Source: an uncultured Alistipes sp.
Lineage (GTDB): Bacteria > Bacteroidota > Bacteroidia > Bacteroidales > Rikenellaceae
DNA: 64,000 nucleotides
Direction: 5' to 3'
NCBI GenBank assembly: GCA_944320685.1
Contig: CALUIK010000005.1
Coordinates: forward strand, 1 to 64,000
In this document: one piece after another, positions 34,060-42,642 of the stretch
Layout of the letters: every line of letters starts with the position of its first letter
Position numbering within the stretch: position 1 is the stretch's first letter
Position numbers and translations under genes: made by a program
Notes under the pieces: generated by a model
Databases searched by the model: none
What the model saw: only the letters and a program-made list of their open reading frames with translations
What the model was told of the DNA's origin: nothing

Positions 34060-34647
34060 ATGGATAAAACGATGGACGGCTCCTTGTCAAATATAACGAA
34101 AGGGATACGGGCATTGTATCCTGTATCCGATGCTTCTCTAAGATTATTGTTTGAAAAATTCAGGAGGTTGGAACTCCCCAAAAAGACTCTTGTTATAAAG
34201 GCGGGGACAATAGACGGGCATGTATATTTTATAGAGAAGGGGTTTGCGCGTTCTTATTGTCTGCATGATGGAAAAGAAACAACCATCTGGTTTTCACGTG
34301 AGGGTGATATAACGTTCGCTATGAAGGATTTGTATCATAACGAACATGGATATGAAAATGTGGAGTTGCTGGAGGATTCTATACTGTATGCAATTGAAAT
34401 AAAGGATTTGAATAGCCTTTATGAGACAAATATCGAAATTGCGAATTGGGGGAGGATTATTCATCAGGAATGCTTGCTTTACATGGACCAGCATCATAAT
34501 GCCCAATTGTTTTTACCGGCAAAAGAGCGGTATGAGATATTTTTGAAGGAGTCGCCAGATGTAATCCAGCGGGCAAACTTAACATATATAGCTTCCTATT
34601 TGGGAATAACGCCGCAATACTTGAGTTTTTTACGTACCGGAAAGTGA
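34060..34647 (+). CDS. Crp/Fnr-family transcriptional regulator
   Basis: A 195-residue regulator. Residues about 20-130 form a cyclic-nucleotide-binding-like beta-roll (KKTLVIKAGTIDGHVYFIEKGFARSY, GDITFAMKDLYH), and the C-terminal 45 residues are a winged-helix HTH (LTYIASYLGITPQYLSFLRTGK). There are no Cys ligands for an Fnr-type iron-sulfur cluster. The gene is clearly more AT-rich than the chromosomal genes on either side, which suggests recent acquisition. It is the first gene after tRNA-Leu and may control the acyltransferase and DUF418 genes that follow. A TAATTTTG element lies 24 nt upstream. The effector is unknown. Confidence 0.9.
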   Translation: MDKTMDGSLSNITKGIRALYPVSDASLRLLFEKFRRLELPKKTLVIKAGTIDGHVYFIEKGFARSYCLHDGKETTIWFSREGDITFAMKDLYHNEHGYENVELLEDSILYAIEIKDLNSLYETNIEIANWGRIIHQECLLYMDQHHNAQLFLPAKERYEIFLKESPDVIQRANLTYIASYLGITPQYLSFLRTGK

Positions 34648-34709
34648 TTTTTTAATATAGATGAATCCGCAGGTTGGCATAATGGACTATTTTTGTCGAA
34701 AAAACAAAA

Positions 34710-35748
34710 ATGATCAATTCACTGACATCTTTGCGCTTCATTTTTGCCATGATGGTTTTTGGGGCGCATTGCTATGTTATAGACGATTTTTTTAGTACGC
34801 ATTTCTTCAAGGAGGGGTTTGTGGGGGCAGCTTCTTTTTCGTGCTGAGCGGTTTTATCATCGCATACAACTATCAGCACAGGTTGGAGGAGAACAGGACA
34901 GACAAAATAACTTTCTGGGTCGCACGTTTCGCGCGTGTATACCCTCTGCACTGGCTGACGCTATTTGTTGCCGCTGTTTTGGGAAACTACGTTGCGGCAT
35001 CCGGCGTGATGGACTGGCTGGCGCATTTCCTGACATCCATGACCCTTACCAATGCCTATATCCCCAAGGAGGACTATTTCTTTTCATTCAACAGCCCTTC
35101 ATGGAGCCTGTGTTGCGAGCAGCTGTTTTATTTCTGTTTTCCCTTCCTCGTTCCGCTGGCAAGAAGTTGCAGGCGCCTGCTTTATGTATTTCTCGGCATG
35201 GCGGTGGCAGTCGTTGTCGGCATGTACCTGACTCCGCCGAAGAAATAAAAGGATACTGGTATGTCAACCCGATAGCCCGCTTCCCTGATTTCATACTCGG
35301 CATGTTGCTGTTCCGGCTGTATGAATATCTGAAAAACAGGAATATTACAACGCTGCAAGGTAACATCATGGAATTTGTGTCCGTAGCGGTATTTATGTTT
35401 TTCTATCTGTATGCCGCCGAAATCCCCAAAGTGTACCGCTATTCCTGTTATTACTGGCTGCCTGTAGCCATGGTGATTGTCAGTTTCGCTTTGCAGAAAG
35501 GCGCCTTGTCAAGGCTGTTGAATAGCCGTCTGATGGTGACGGGAGGAGAGATAAGCTATGGTTTCTATCTGATACACCTCTTCGTATTGCTGTCTTATGC
35601 GGAATGGCAAAAGACTGCGGAATTTAAGGTAGAATGGTATTATTCCGTGCCTTTACTGTTTGCCGTCGTCGTTCTGCTGAGCCTGCTGTCGTACCGTTAT
35701 TTTGAAAAACCTCTGAACAGGAAAATCAAACTATTGCTCAACGAATAA
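34710..35748 (+). pseudogene. Acyltransferase family 3 gene broken by two single-base frameshifts
   Basis: Read through two frame changes this is one acyltransferase 3 membrane protein of about 346 residues. Frame one gives MINSLTSLRFIFAMMVFGAH. Frame two gives FFFVLSGFIIAYNY up to GMYLTPP. Frame three gives EEIKGYWYVNPIARFPDF to the stop at 35748. The first shift falls in or beside the G5 tract at 34823-34827, and the second near 35234-35240 (ACTCCGCCGAAGAA). Each is explained by loss of one G. All three pieces are otherwise well conserved, so the damage is recent, a sequencing error, or switchable at the G-tract. The DUF418 gene starts 2 bp after the stop. Confidence 0.8.
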
Positions 35749-35750
35749 AC

Positions 35751-36926
35751 ATGGAACAACTTATGACAAAAAGTCCTCGTATAGAGGTTGTAGATGCCTT
35801 GCGGGGCTTTGCCGTAATGGCAATTATTTTGGTTCATAATCTGGAACACTTCATTTTTCCGGTATATCCCGACAGTTCTCCGGCGTGGCTGAATGCGCTG
35901 GATCAGGGGGTGTTCAATGGAGTTTTCAGTCTTTTTGCCGGAAAGGCATACGCCATCTTTGCCCTGCTGTTCGGATTCACATTCTACATTCAGACCAACA
36001 ATCAGAAGAAGCAGGGAAAGGATTTCGGCTATCGTTTCCTCTGGCGCATGGTGCTTCTGGTTGGTTTTGCCACATTGAACGCCGCCTTTTTCCCTGCCGG
36101 CGATGTGCTTCTGCTGTTTGCTGTGGTAAGCCTTGTGCTGTTCCTGACCCGTAACTGGAGCGACAGGGCGATCATGATAACTGCCGTTATCTTCTTGCTG
36201 CAGCCTGTTGAATGGTATCACTATATTGCGAGCCTGTTCAATCCGGCCCACCAGTTGCCGGACTTGAAGGTCGGGGAGATGTATGCGGAAGTGGCGGCAT
36301 ATACCCAAGCCGGAAACTTCGGCGATTTCCTGCTGGGAAACATCTCGCTGGGGCAGAAGGCGAGTCTGCTATGGGCGGTTAATGCCGGACGGTTCTTCCA
36401 GACTGCGGGATTGTTCCTGCTCGGTTTCTATATCGGAAGAAAGCGGCTTTTCGTTTCATCGGAAAAGAACCTTCGCATATGGGTGAGGGTACTGATTGTC
36501 GCAGCCGTATCGTTTGCGCCGTTGTACACGCTGAAGGAACTTGTCATGGATAATGACGCTATTGTGCAGCAGTCTGCCGGAACAGCTTTTGACATGTGGC
36601 AGAAACTTGCCTTTACGCTGGTACTTGTCGCGTCCTTCGTTATCCTGTACCAGAACGCTAAGCTCCGCAAGATGGCGGGCGATCTGCGGTTTTATGGCAA
36701 GATGAGCCTTACGAACTATATCACGCAGTCCATTATCGGTGCGGCGATATATTTCCCTTTCGGCCTGTATCTGGCCCCTTATTGCGGATATACAGTCAGC
36801 CTGCTGATCGGTATGTTCACATTCTTCCTGCAGGTCCTTTTCTGCAAATGGTGGCTTGGCAAACACAAGCAGGGGCCTTTGGAGTACATCTGGCACAAAT
36901 GGACATGGATAGGGACGGATAAATAA
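35751..36926 (+). CDS. DUF418 integral membrane protein
   Basis: A 391-residue protein beginning with RIEVVDALRGFAVMAIILVHN, the N-terminal signature shared by DUF418 and acyltransferase-like (heparan-alpha-glucosaminide acetyltransferase-related) membrane proteins. It has about nine hydrophobic segments and the C-terminal DUF418 region (GKMSLTNYITQSIIGAAIYF ... GPLEYIWHKWTW). It probably takes part in acyl transfer or transport at the inner membrane, but the function is not established. It lies 2 bp after the broken acyltransferase gene and is likely co-transcribed. GC is lower than the surrounding chromosome. Confidence 0.88.
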   Translation: MEQLMTKSPRIEVVDALRGFAVMAIILVHNLEHFIFPVYPDSSPAWLNALDQGVFNGVFSLFAGKAYAIFALLFGFTFYIQTNNQKKQGKDFGYRFLWRMVLLVGFATLNAAFFPAGDVLLLFAVVSLVLFLTRNWSDRAIMITAVIFLLQPVEWYHYIASLFNPAHQLPDLKVGEMYAEVAAYTQAGNFGDFLLGNISLGQKASLLWAVNAGRFFQTAGLFLLGFYIGRKRLFVSSEKNLRIWVRVLIVAAVSFAPLYTLKELVMDNDAIVQQSAGTAFDMWQKLAFTLVLVASFVILYQNAKLRKMAGDLRFYGKMSLTNYITQSIIGAAIYFPFGLYLAPYCGYTVSLLIGMFTFFLQVLFCKWWLGKHKQGPLEYIWHKWTWIGTDK

Positions 36927-37012
36927 AAAACGTACGGAATAGTTTGTCGGTTCAGTCCTGTATATGCCGTTCCGGATCCGGGGCTGGGTGTACGGGCTGA
37001 ACCGATTGGCGT

Positions 37013-37546
37013 TTATTCAAAGAATAACGCAAGGTAATGCACGGTGCCGTTTACATTTTTCAGGGTGTCGGGTATCAGTTCAATAACCTGACAGCACTCT
37101 GAGGGCGCATCAAACGGAAACTTTATGCCGTAATCTTCAGCCTTGCAGTACCCGAAACGAGGATAATAGTCTTTATGCCCAAGCAGGACAGCTGTCCCAT
37201 ACCCAAGCGCGGCGGCTCTTTTATGAGCCTCCTTGAGCAGCAGCCCTCCTATGCCCCTGTTCTGATATTCAGGGAGAACGGCAAGTGGAGCTACCGCCAG
37301 AGACGGTTGGGCCCCGCTCTCCGATACGATTGTCACTCTCGTCAACAGAATATATCCCACTATTTCTTCATGACCAGTTTTGGCGACCAGCGATAGTTCC
37401 GGAATATATGTACCGGACTTGTGCAGTCTGGCCACTAAAAGGTGCTCCCGATGGTCGCTTTCCGGCATGCCGTCGAATGCCGTTTCTATCAATTTGCAGA
37501 TTGCCGGCAATTCTGCATCTTCTTCCTGTTTTATCCTTATGTCCAT
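37013..37546 (-). CDS. GNAT-family N-acetyltransferase (YhbS-like)
   Basis: A 177-residue acetyltransferase. The acetyl-CoA motif is VLPEYQNRGIGGLLLKEAHKRA (residues about 90-112), followed by VLLGHKDYYPRFGYCKA, the pattern of YhbS-type GNATs. The start at 37546 (MDIRIKQEED) is favoured over 37573 because it opens the fold directly. A TATTTTTG element lies about 25 nt upstream on the minus strand. The gene is convergent with the DUF418 gene and forms the right part of the low-GC block. The substrate is unknown. Confidence 0.9.
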   Translation of the reverse strand: MDIRIKQEEDAELPAICKLIETAFDGMPESDHREHLLVARLHKSGTYIPELSLVAKTGHEEIVGYILLTRVTIVSESGAQPSLAVAPLAVLPEYQNRGIGGLLLKEAHKRAAALGYGTAVLLGHKDYYPRFGYCKAEDYGIKFPFDAPSECCQVIELIPDTLKNVNGTVHYLALFFE

Positions 37547-38050
37547 ACTAAACAGAGTAAGATTGACATGCAAAAATAATGCTTATATTTATAATTGACG
37601 CAGTGGTAATTTAACGCAGTGTTTTTCCGCCTTCCCCATTCGCGAGGCAATATGGGATATGTTTGGCATATTATACGGTTTATCACCATGTTGCGATGAG
37701 AGGACGTACTTTGCGGTATTTTATCGGATGTATATTGTTTTGGAGCGTTAGTACGTTTGTTGTCGGGGGGGGGTAACTGCGCATGATCGGATAAGCCGCG
37801 TTCGAGGCTGCTGTTTGATGCAGCGGAATAGCCGTTTTGATTTATGACAGCCGCCGTAACGCGACTGTCCTGAAGGTGGCATGGCAATTCGGGTGCGGCG
37901 TGACAAAGTTCAATGGCGTCCTGCCGTTTTGCTTAACTTAATACAATATATGGATTTACGCTTCGTAGGACGTAAGGACGGATAGAAAGAATCCCCCGAA
38001 CGGCAGAATTATTAAAAAATTTTATTAAATTTGCGACATTGAACAATCGT
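37547..38050. other. Intergenic region at the right end of the low-GC block
   Basis: About 500 bp without a convincing gene. It contains a run of nine G at 37765-37773 and, near its right end, a plus-strand TAAATTTG element (38026-38033) 17 nt before the DUF4954 start. A copy of the tRNA-Leu 3' end, which would mark an attachment site, was looked for and not found. Confidence 0.5.
37571..37578 (-). promoter_or_regulatory. -7 element (TATTTTTG) of the GNAT gene
   Basis: TATTTTTG on the minus strand, 24 nt before ATG 37546. The -33 TTG is not at the expected distance. Confidence 0.45.
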
Positions 38051-39790
38051 ATGGACATGACACATTTGAGATCTTTGACTACTGGTGAGATAGCGGCGCT
38101 CGAGCGCCGCGGCAATACCGCCACGTCGTGGGCCGCGGTGAGGGTGGCGGAGGACTTCGAGCCGAAGCAATTGTCGTACAGCCATTTCGACGGCGATGTC
38201 GAGATCGCCTCCGGAGTGAAGGTATATCGTTCGCGCGTAGCGAATTACCGTATTGGGGAGGGTACGCTCATCGATACCGTCACGGCGCTCGAGTGCCGCG
38301 GCCGTTCGTCGTTCGGCAACGGTGTCGAGGTTGCCGCCATGAACGAGAACGGCGGCCGCGCCATCAAGATATACGATACGCTTACGTCGCAGATGGCCTA
38401 TGTGATGGCCGTTTACCGCCACAGGCCGCAGATGATCGCGGCGCTTGAGTCGATGGTCGACGCTTATGCGGGGCGGCGGTCGTCGTCGTGCGGTGAGGTG
38501 GGTCGTAACTGCCGTATTGTGGGTGCGCGTTTCGTGCGCGAGATGCGTATCGGCGACAATGTCACCGTAGACGGTGCCTCGGCTCTCGAGAACGGAACCT
38601 TGTGCGACGGCGTGAAGGTCGGTGTCGATGTCAAGGCGTATGATTTCATCGCTGCCGAGGGGGCCGTTATCGACAATGGGTCTATCGTCAAGCGCTGTTT
38701 TGTCGGCGAGAGCTGCCGTCTGGACAGCGGTTTCACTGCTGCCGAGTCGCTATTCTTCGCCAATTCGCACTGCGAGAACGGCGAGGCGACGTCGATCTTC
38801 GCCGGCCCGTATACCGTATCGCACCACAAGTCGTCGCTGCTGATAGCGGGCATGTTCTCCTTTTTCAATGCCGGCAGCGGCTCGAACCAGAGCAACCATC
38901 TCTTCAAGAGCGGCGCGGTGCATCAGGCGGTCCACCTGCGCGGCTGCAAGTTCGCATCGAGCGCATACATCATGTCTCCTGCGCTCAACGGGGCATTTAC
39001 GATGGTGATGGGGCACCATTCGTACCACCATGACACGTCGGCATTCCCCTATTCGTATCTTATCGAGCGGGAGGGGCGTTCGCGGCTGATGCCCGGGGCC
39101 AACCTCGCCAGCTACGGGGTTGTGCGCGATGTGGAGAAATGGCCGGCGCGCGACAGGCGCAGGGTGTTCCGCGACGTGGTCAACTTCGAGGAGTACAACC
39201 CGTACATAACGGGCGCCATGCTGCGTGCCGTGGGCGCTATCCGTGAGTTGCGCCACGGCGATCCCGACGCCGAGGTGTATCGCTACGACAAGACTTGGAT
39301 ACGCACTGCCGACCTGCGGCGCGGCCTGCGGCTTTACAACAAGGCCATTGCGGCGTCGCTCGGCGCCATGATCGGAACGGGGCGTGCCGACCCCGAGTTC
39401 GACGGAAGCGGTGAGTGGTTCGACGTGGCGGGGCAGTACATTACGCGGCGCGAGACGTTGCGCATACTCGACATGGTCGAGAGCGGCCGGCTCTCTTCCG
39501 TGGATGAGGCCGACGCCATGTTCCGCGCCTTTGCCGCGCACTATGCCGACTATGCCCATTCGTGGGCGGTGGATGTTTTGGGGGCGATCCTCGGGCACGA
39601 ACCGACGGCTGCGGAACTTGCCGAGGCCGTTACGGTAGGGCGGGCGGCCCACGAGACACTCCGCCGCATGACCGATGCCGACCGCGAGCGGGACAGTTCG
39701 ATCGAGCTGTCGGTGAGTTACGGTCTCGACTCGGCGGACGAGGAGGAGCGTATCGAGGACTACCGCGCAGTCCGCGGCCTGAAGGAGTAG
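38051..39790 (+). CDS. DUF4954 family protein (left-handed beta-helix)
   Basis: A 579-residue cytoplasmic protein typical of Bacteroidetes DUF4954. Residues about 60-230 show hexapeptide-like repeats (VKVYRSRVANYRIGEGTLIDTV, VGRNCRIVGARFVREMRIGDNVTV, AEGAVIDNGSIVKRCFVGES) of a left-handed parallel beta-helix, as in sugar nucleotidyl- or acyl-transferases. The C-terminal third is helical. No active site is obvious. ATG 38051 is used; a TTG at 38039 could extend it by four residues. A TAAATTTG element precedes it. The function is unknown; an acyl- or nucleotidyl-transferase-like role is only suggested by fold. Confidence 0.88.
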   Translation: MDMTHLRSLTTGEIAALERRGNTATSWAAVRVAEDFEPKQLSYSHFDGDVEIASGVKVYRSRVANYRIGEGTLIDTVTALECRGRSSFGNGVEVAAMNENGGRAIKIYDTLTSQMAYVMAVYRHRPQMIAALESMVDAYAGRRSSSCGEVGRNCRIVGARFVREMRIGDNVTVDGASALENGTLCDGVKVGVDVKAYDFIAAEGAVIDNGSIVKRCFVGESCRLDSGFTAAESLFFANSHCENGEATSIFAGPYTVSHHKSSLLIAGMFSFFNAGSGSNQSNHLFKSGAVHQAVHLRGCKFASSAYIMSPALNGAFTMVMGHHSYHHDTSAFPYSYLIEREGRSRLMPGANLASYGVVRDVEKWPARDRRRVFRDVVNFEEYNPYITGAMLRAVGAIRELRHGDPDAEVYRYDKTWIRTADLRRGLRLYNKAIAASLGAMIGTGRADPEFDGSGEWFDVAGQYITRRETLRILDMVESGRLSSVDEADAMFRAFAAHYADYAHSWAVDVLGAILGHEPTAAELAEAVTVGRAAHETLRRMTDADRERDSSIELSVSYGLDSADEEERIEDYRAVRGLKE

Positions 39791-39919
39791 CCTGTACGCC
39801 GATGCCGCCTGCGGCGGAAACGTGCGGAAGAATGGGAATATACGTTAAAAAAGATTATTTTTGCGGTTGCGGCCGTGTCGCTCGGGCGGTGCGGCCGCAA
39901 CTGTTTTGGGACATACGGA

Positions 39920-41002
39920 ATGAGAATGAGAAGACTGCTGTCGAAGATATTTCACATATTGGGTATCGCGGCGTGTGTATTGTTCGGCCTTGCTGCCGTT
40001 CTGGCCGTTGTCGGGTATTTTATCGGACGAGGCCAATTCCGCGATCCCGTTGAGGAGTATGCACTTGTCGGGAGCAGGGTATATACCCGTGCACCTGCCA
40101 TGATGGTCGACGCGGTTTTCGATTCGCTGCGGTTGAGCGGCCGCGGCGTAAGGATCGGGGTGATAGACACGGGCTTCGGCGGCATGTACGAGCGTCGGTG
40201 GACGCGTGATCTGCATGTTGCGGCCTACGCCGATTTCGTCGATGGCGATACGACAGGCTTTTTCCTTGCGGAACGGGGCCGCGATCGGGATCACGGGGCC
40301 TACGCGCTGGCCTGCATGGGCGGATGCGTCGGTGGCGGCGATACGATCAAGGGCCTTGCGTGGGAGGCCGAATACTATCTGGCCGAAGTCGACGATTTCG
40401 GCCGCGAGCCGCGGGCCGAGGAGGAACGTATGATGCAGGGCATCCGCTGGCTCTTGGCGCACGACGTCGACATAATATCGTCGTCGATAGGCTATACGGT
40501 GTTCGATGATTACGGCGGCTACTCGCCCGGAATGCTCGACGGGCGTTCTTCGCGCATATCGCGGTTCGTGGACAGTGTGCTGACGGCGAATCCCGGCCTG
40601 ATCTTCGTGCAGAGTGCCGGCAACGAAGGCGACGGGCAGTGGCGTTACAACACTTTCCCGTCGGATGTAAGGGAGGTGATCTCCGTGGGGCAGATTGCGG
40701 GTGACGGCACGGCGCGCGAGGCGTTGAGCTCCGTCGGCTGGGATGGCGTGCCGTATGTGAAGCCCGACCTGTGTGCCTATGTGCAGCCGCCGAGACGCGG
40801 TACATCTTTCGCGGCGCCTGCGGTTGCGGGTCTGTGCGGTGCTTTGCTCGAGTACCGCCGCATGAGCAGGTCCGAGATGCGGGAGCTGTTGCAGGCCGCC
40901 GGTACGAATGCTGCGGCGCCCGACCGCGAGGTCGGGTACGGCGTACCGCAAACGGCGCGCATGCATCTGCGGCCTCAGTCGGGCAATGGTCGGAGAATAT
41001 GA
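39920..41002 (+). CDS. Membrane-anchored S8 subtilisin-family serine peptidase
   Basis: A 360-residue protease. One N-terminal membrane helix (IFHILGIAACVLFGLAAVLAVVGYF) anchors the catalytic domain in the periplasm. The triad is visible: Asp in GVIDTGFGG, His in DRDHGAYALACMGG, and Ser in RGTSFAAPAVAG. The oxyanion Asn is in VQSAGNEGDG. The domain is compact, without a protease-associated insert. The start at 39920 is used; ATG 39926 is equally possible. A TATTTTTG element is at 39856-39863. The GH30 gene follows after 13 bp. Substrates are unknown. Confidence 0.93.
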   Translation: MRMRRLLSKIFHILGIAACVLFGLAAVLAVVGYFIGRGQFRDPVEEYALVGSRVYTRAPAMMVDAVFDSLRLSGRGVRIGVIDTGFGGMYERRWTRDLHVAAYADFVDGDTTGFFLAERGRDRDHGAYALACMGGCVGGGDTIKGLAWEAEYYLAEVDDFGREPRAEEERMMQGIRWLLAHDVDIISSSIGYTVFDDYGGYSPGMLDGRSSRISRFVDSVLTANPGLIFVQSAGNEGDGQWRYNTFPSDVREVISVGQIAGDGTAREALSSVGWDGVPYVKPDLCAYVQPPRRGTSFAAPAVAGLCGALLEYRRMSRSEMRELLQAAGTNAAAPDREVGYGVPQTARMHLRPQSGNGRRI

Positions 41003-41015
41003 AAAACTTTATGAT

Positions 41016-42587
41016 ATGGGAATGGTGCGAGTGATGACCGGCCGCACGGCCGCCGTATGCATGGCCGTATGTGCGGCGGTATGCGAGGCGGCGGGGCAGC
41101 CGGCCGTAATAAGTGTGAACGATGCGGTGAAGCATCAGACGATCGACAATTTCGGCGCCTCGGATGCGTGGACTATGCGTTTCTTGGGCGAGGCTTCGGA
41201 GGAGACGGTGCGGCAGACGGCCGACTGGCTCTTCAGCACGGAGTGCGACGCGGCGGGGCAGCCGCTGGGTATTGGCCTGTCGATATGGCGTTTCAACCTC
41301 ACGGCAGGGAGCGCCGAACAGGGCGATGCGAGCCGGATCAACGCGTTCACGCGCGGCGAGAGTTTCTTTGCCGAGGACGGGTCATACGATTGGGACAAGC
41401 TGCGCGGACAGCGGCGCATGCTCCGCGAGGCGCGGGCGCGCGGAGTGGAGCATTTCCTCATGTTCCTCAACTCGCCCGATGTGCGGTTCACGCAGAACGG
41501 CCTTGCGACGAATACGGGCCGCGGCGATACGTATAACCTCAAGCCCGAGTGCGCCGATGAATGGGCTTCGTACATGGCCGACGTTATAGAGGGCATCGCA
41601 CGTCACGACTCGGTGCGCTTCGATTATGTCTCGCCCTTCAACGAACCCGACGGCCATTGGAACTGGATCGGCCCCAAGCAGGAGGGTACGCCTGCCACGA
41701 AACATGAGATAGCGGCCCTTACGCGGCGTCTGGGCGAGGAGTTCTCGCGGCGCGGCCTCAAGACGCGGATCGTCATACCCGAGTCGTCGGACTACCGGTG
41801 TCTTGTCGGAACATACATGACTGACAGCCGCCGCGGTTACGGAATACAGTCGTTCTTTACGCGTGACAGCGTCGATACCTACGTCGGCGACGTGCCCAAC
41901 GTGCCGCGCATGGTTGCGGGACATACCTACTGGACCACCACGCCACTTACGATGCTGCGTGACATGCGTGTGGCATTGCGCGATACGCTGCGTTCGCGCG
42001 GTGTCGATTTCTGGCAGACGGAGTACTGCATAATGGGCAATGACGAGGAGATAGGCGGAGGCGGCGGCTACGACTTCACCATGCGTACGGCTTTGTACGT
42101 CGCGCGCATCATCCACCACGATTTGGTCTTCGCCGACGCCCGCGCATGGCAGTGGTGGCGCGCCGTGGGCGAGGACTACAAGGATGGCCTGCTGCGGGAG
42201 TTCCACAACGAGGGGGATGCGCCGTCGGAGTGGCGTGTGAGGGATTCGAAACTGTTGTGGACTGTGGGGAACTTTTCGCGTTTCATCCGTCCCGGGGCGC
42301 GGCGCGTGGAGGTCGAGTGCGACGGCTTGGAGGAGGCCACAGATCCCACGGGCTTGATGGTTTCGGCATACGAGAATGCCGACGGCAGCCGTGTGGTCGT
42401 GATAATAAATTATGCGGAGATGCCGTCGGAAGTGTCGCCCGACTGGGGCGGCCGCACATGCTGGCGGGCGTACCGCACTTCGGATGCCGAAGGTGAGAAC
42501 CTGAAACCCGTCGGCGAGACGCGCGGCCGCGAAAAGGTTGTCATACCGGCCCGTTCTGTTGTGACGCTGGTCGGGGCGCCCCGTTAG
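41016..42587 (+). CDS. GH30 family glycoside hydrolase
   Basis: A 523-residue secreted enzyme (signal within residues about 8-25, MTGRTAAVCMAVCAAVCEAAG) with the GH30 TIM barrel plus a flanking beta-domain. TIDNFGASDAWTMRF opens the fold. The acid/base Glu is in VSPFNEPDGHWNW and the nucleophile Glu in FWQTEYCIMG. Bacteroidetes members act as endo-beta-1,6-galactanases, glucosylceramidase-like or xylan-related enzymes, and I cannot choose among them. The start is placed at ATG 41016 (41034 is possible). A hairpin spans the stop codon (42576-42593). It lies 13 bp after the subtilase gene. Confidence 0.9.
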   Translation: MGMVRVMTGRTAAVCMAVCAAVCEAAGQPAVISVNDAVKHQTIDNFGASDAWTMRFLGEASEETVRQTADWLFSTECDAAGQPLGIGLSIWRFNLTAGSAEQGDASRINAFTRGESFFAEDGSYDWDKLRGQRRMLREARARGVEHFLMFLNSPDVRFTQNGLATNTGRGDTYNLKPECADEWASYMADVIEGIARHDSVRFDYVSPFNEPDGHWNWIGPKQEGTPATKHEIAALTRRLGEEFSRRGLKTRIVIPESSDYRCLVGTYMTDSRRGYGIQSFFTRDSVDTYVGDVPNVPRMVAGHTYWTTTPLTMLRDMRVALRDTLRSRGVDFWQTEYCIMGNDEEIGGGGGYDFTMRTALYVARIIHHDLVFADARAWQWWRAVGEDYKDGLLREFHNEGDAPSEWRVRDSKLLWTVGNFSRFIRPGARRVEVECDGLEEATDPTGLMVSAYENADGSRVVVIINYAEMPSEVSPDWGGRTCWRAYRTSDAEGENLKPVGETRGREKVVIPARSVVTLVGAPR

Positions 42588-42593
42588 GGGCGC
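42576..42593. terminator. Hairpin across the GH30 stop codon
   Basis: GCGCCCC and GGGGCGC with a 4-nt loop, between convergent GH30 and sigma-54 activator genes. There is no T-run, so termination strength is uncertain. Confidence 0.45.
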
Positions 42594-42642
42594 GGCAGCC
42601 CCGAGGTAAGGCATGATGGGGCGCGGCTCTTATCCCCGCGCC

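Noticed and set aside
34819..35748. A full-length protein from the single frame starting at 34819
   Set aside because: Its first 140 residues are frame-shifted nonsense relative to the acyltransferase family; the true N-terminal part lies in two other frames.
35751..36926. SusC/SusD-type glycan uptake locus around the glycosidases of this window
   Set aside because: The GH13, GH2, GH76, GH30 and GH127 genes are scattered and no SusD or SusC pair is present; the TonB receptor at 17617 lacks the SusC-type N-terminal extension.
33823..38050. Integrated element with att sites at tRNA-Leu
   Set aside because: No integrase and no second copy of the tRNA 3' end were found, so only altered composition supports acquisition.
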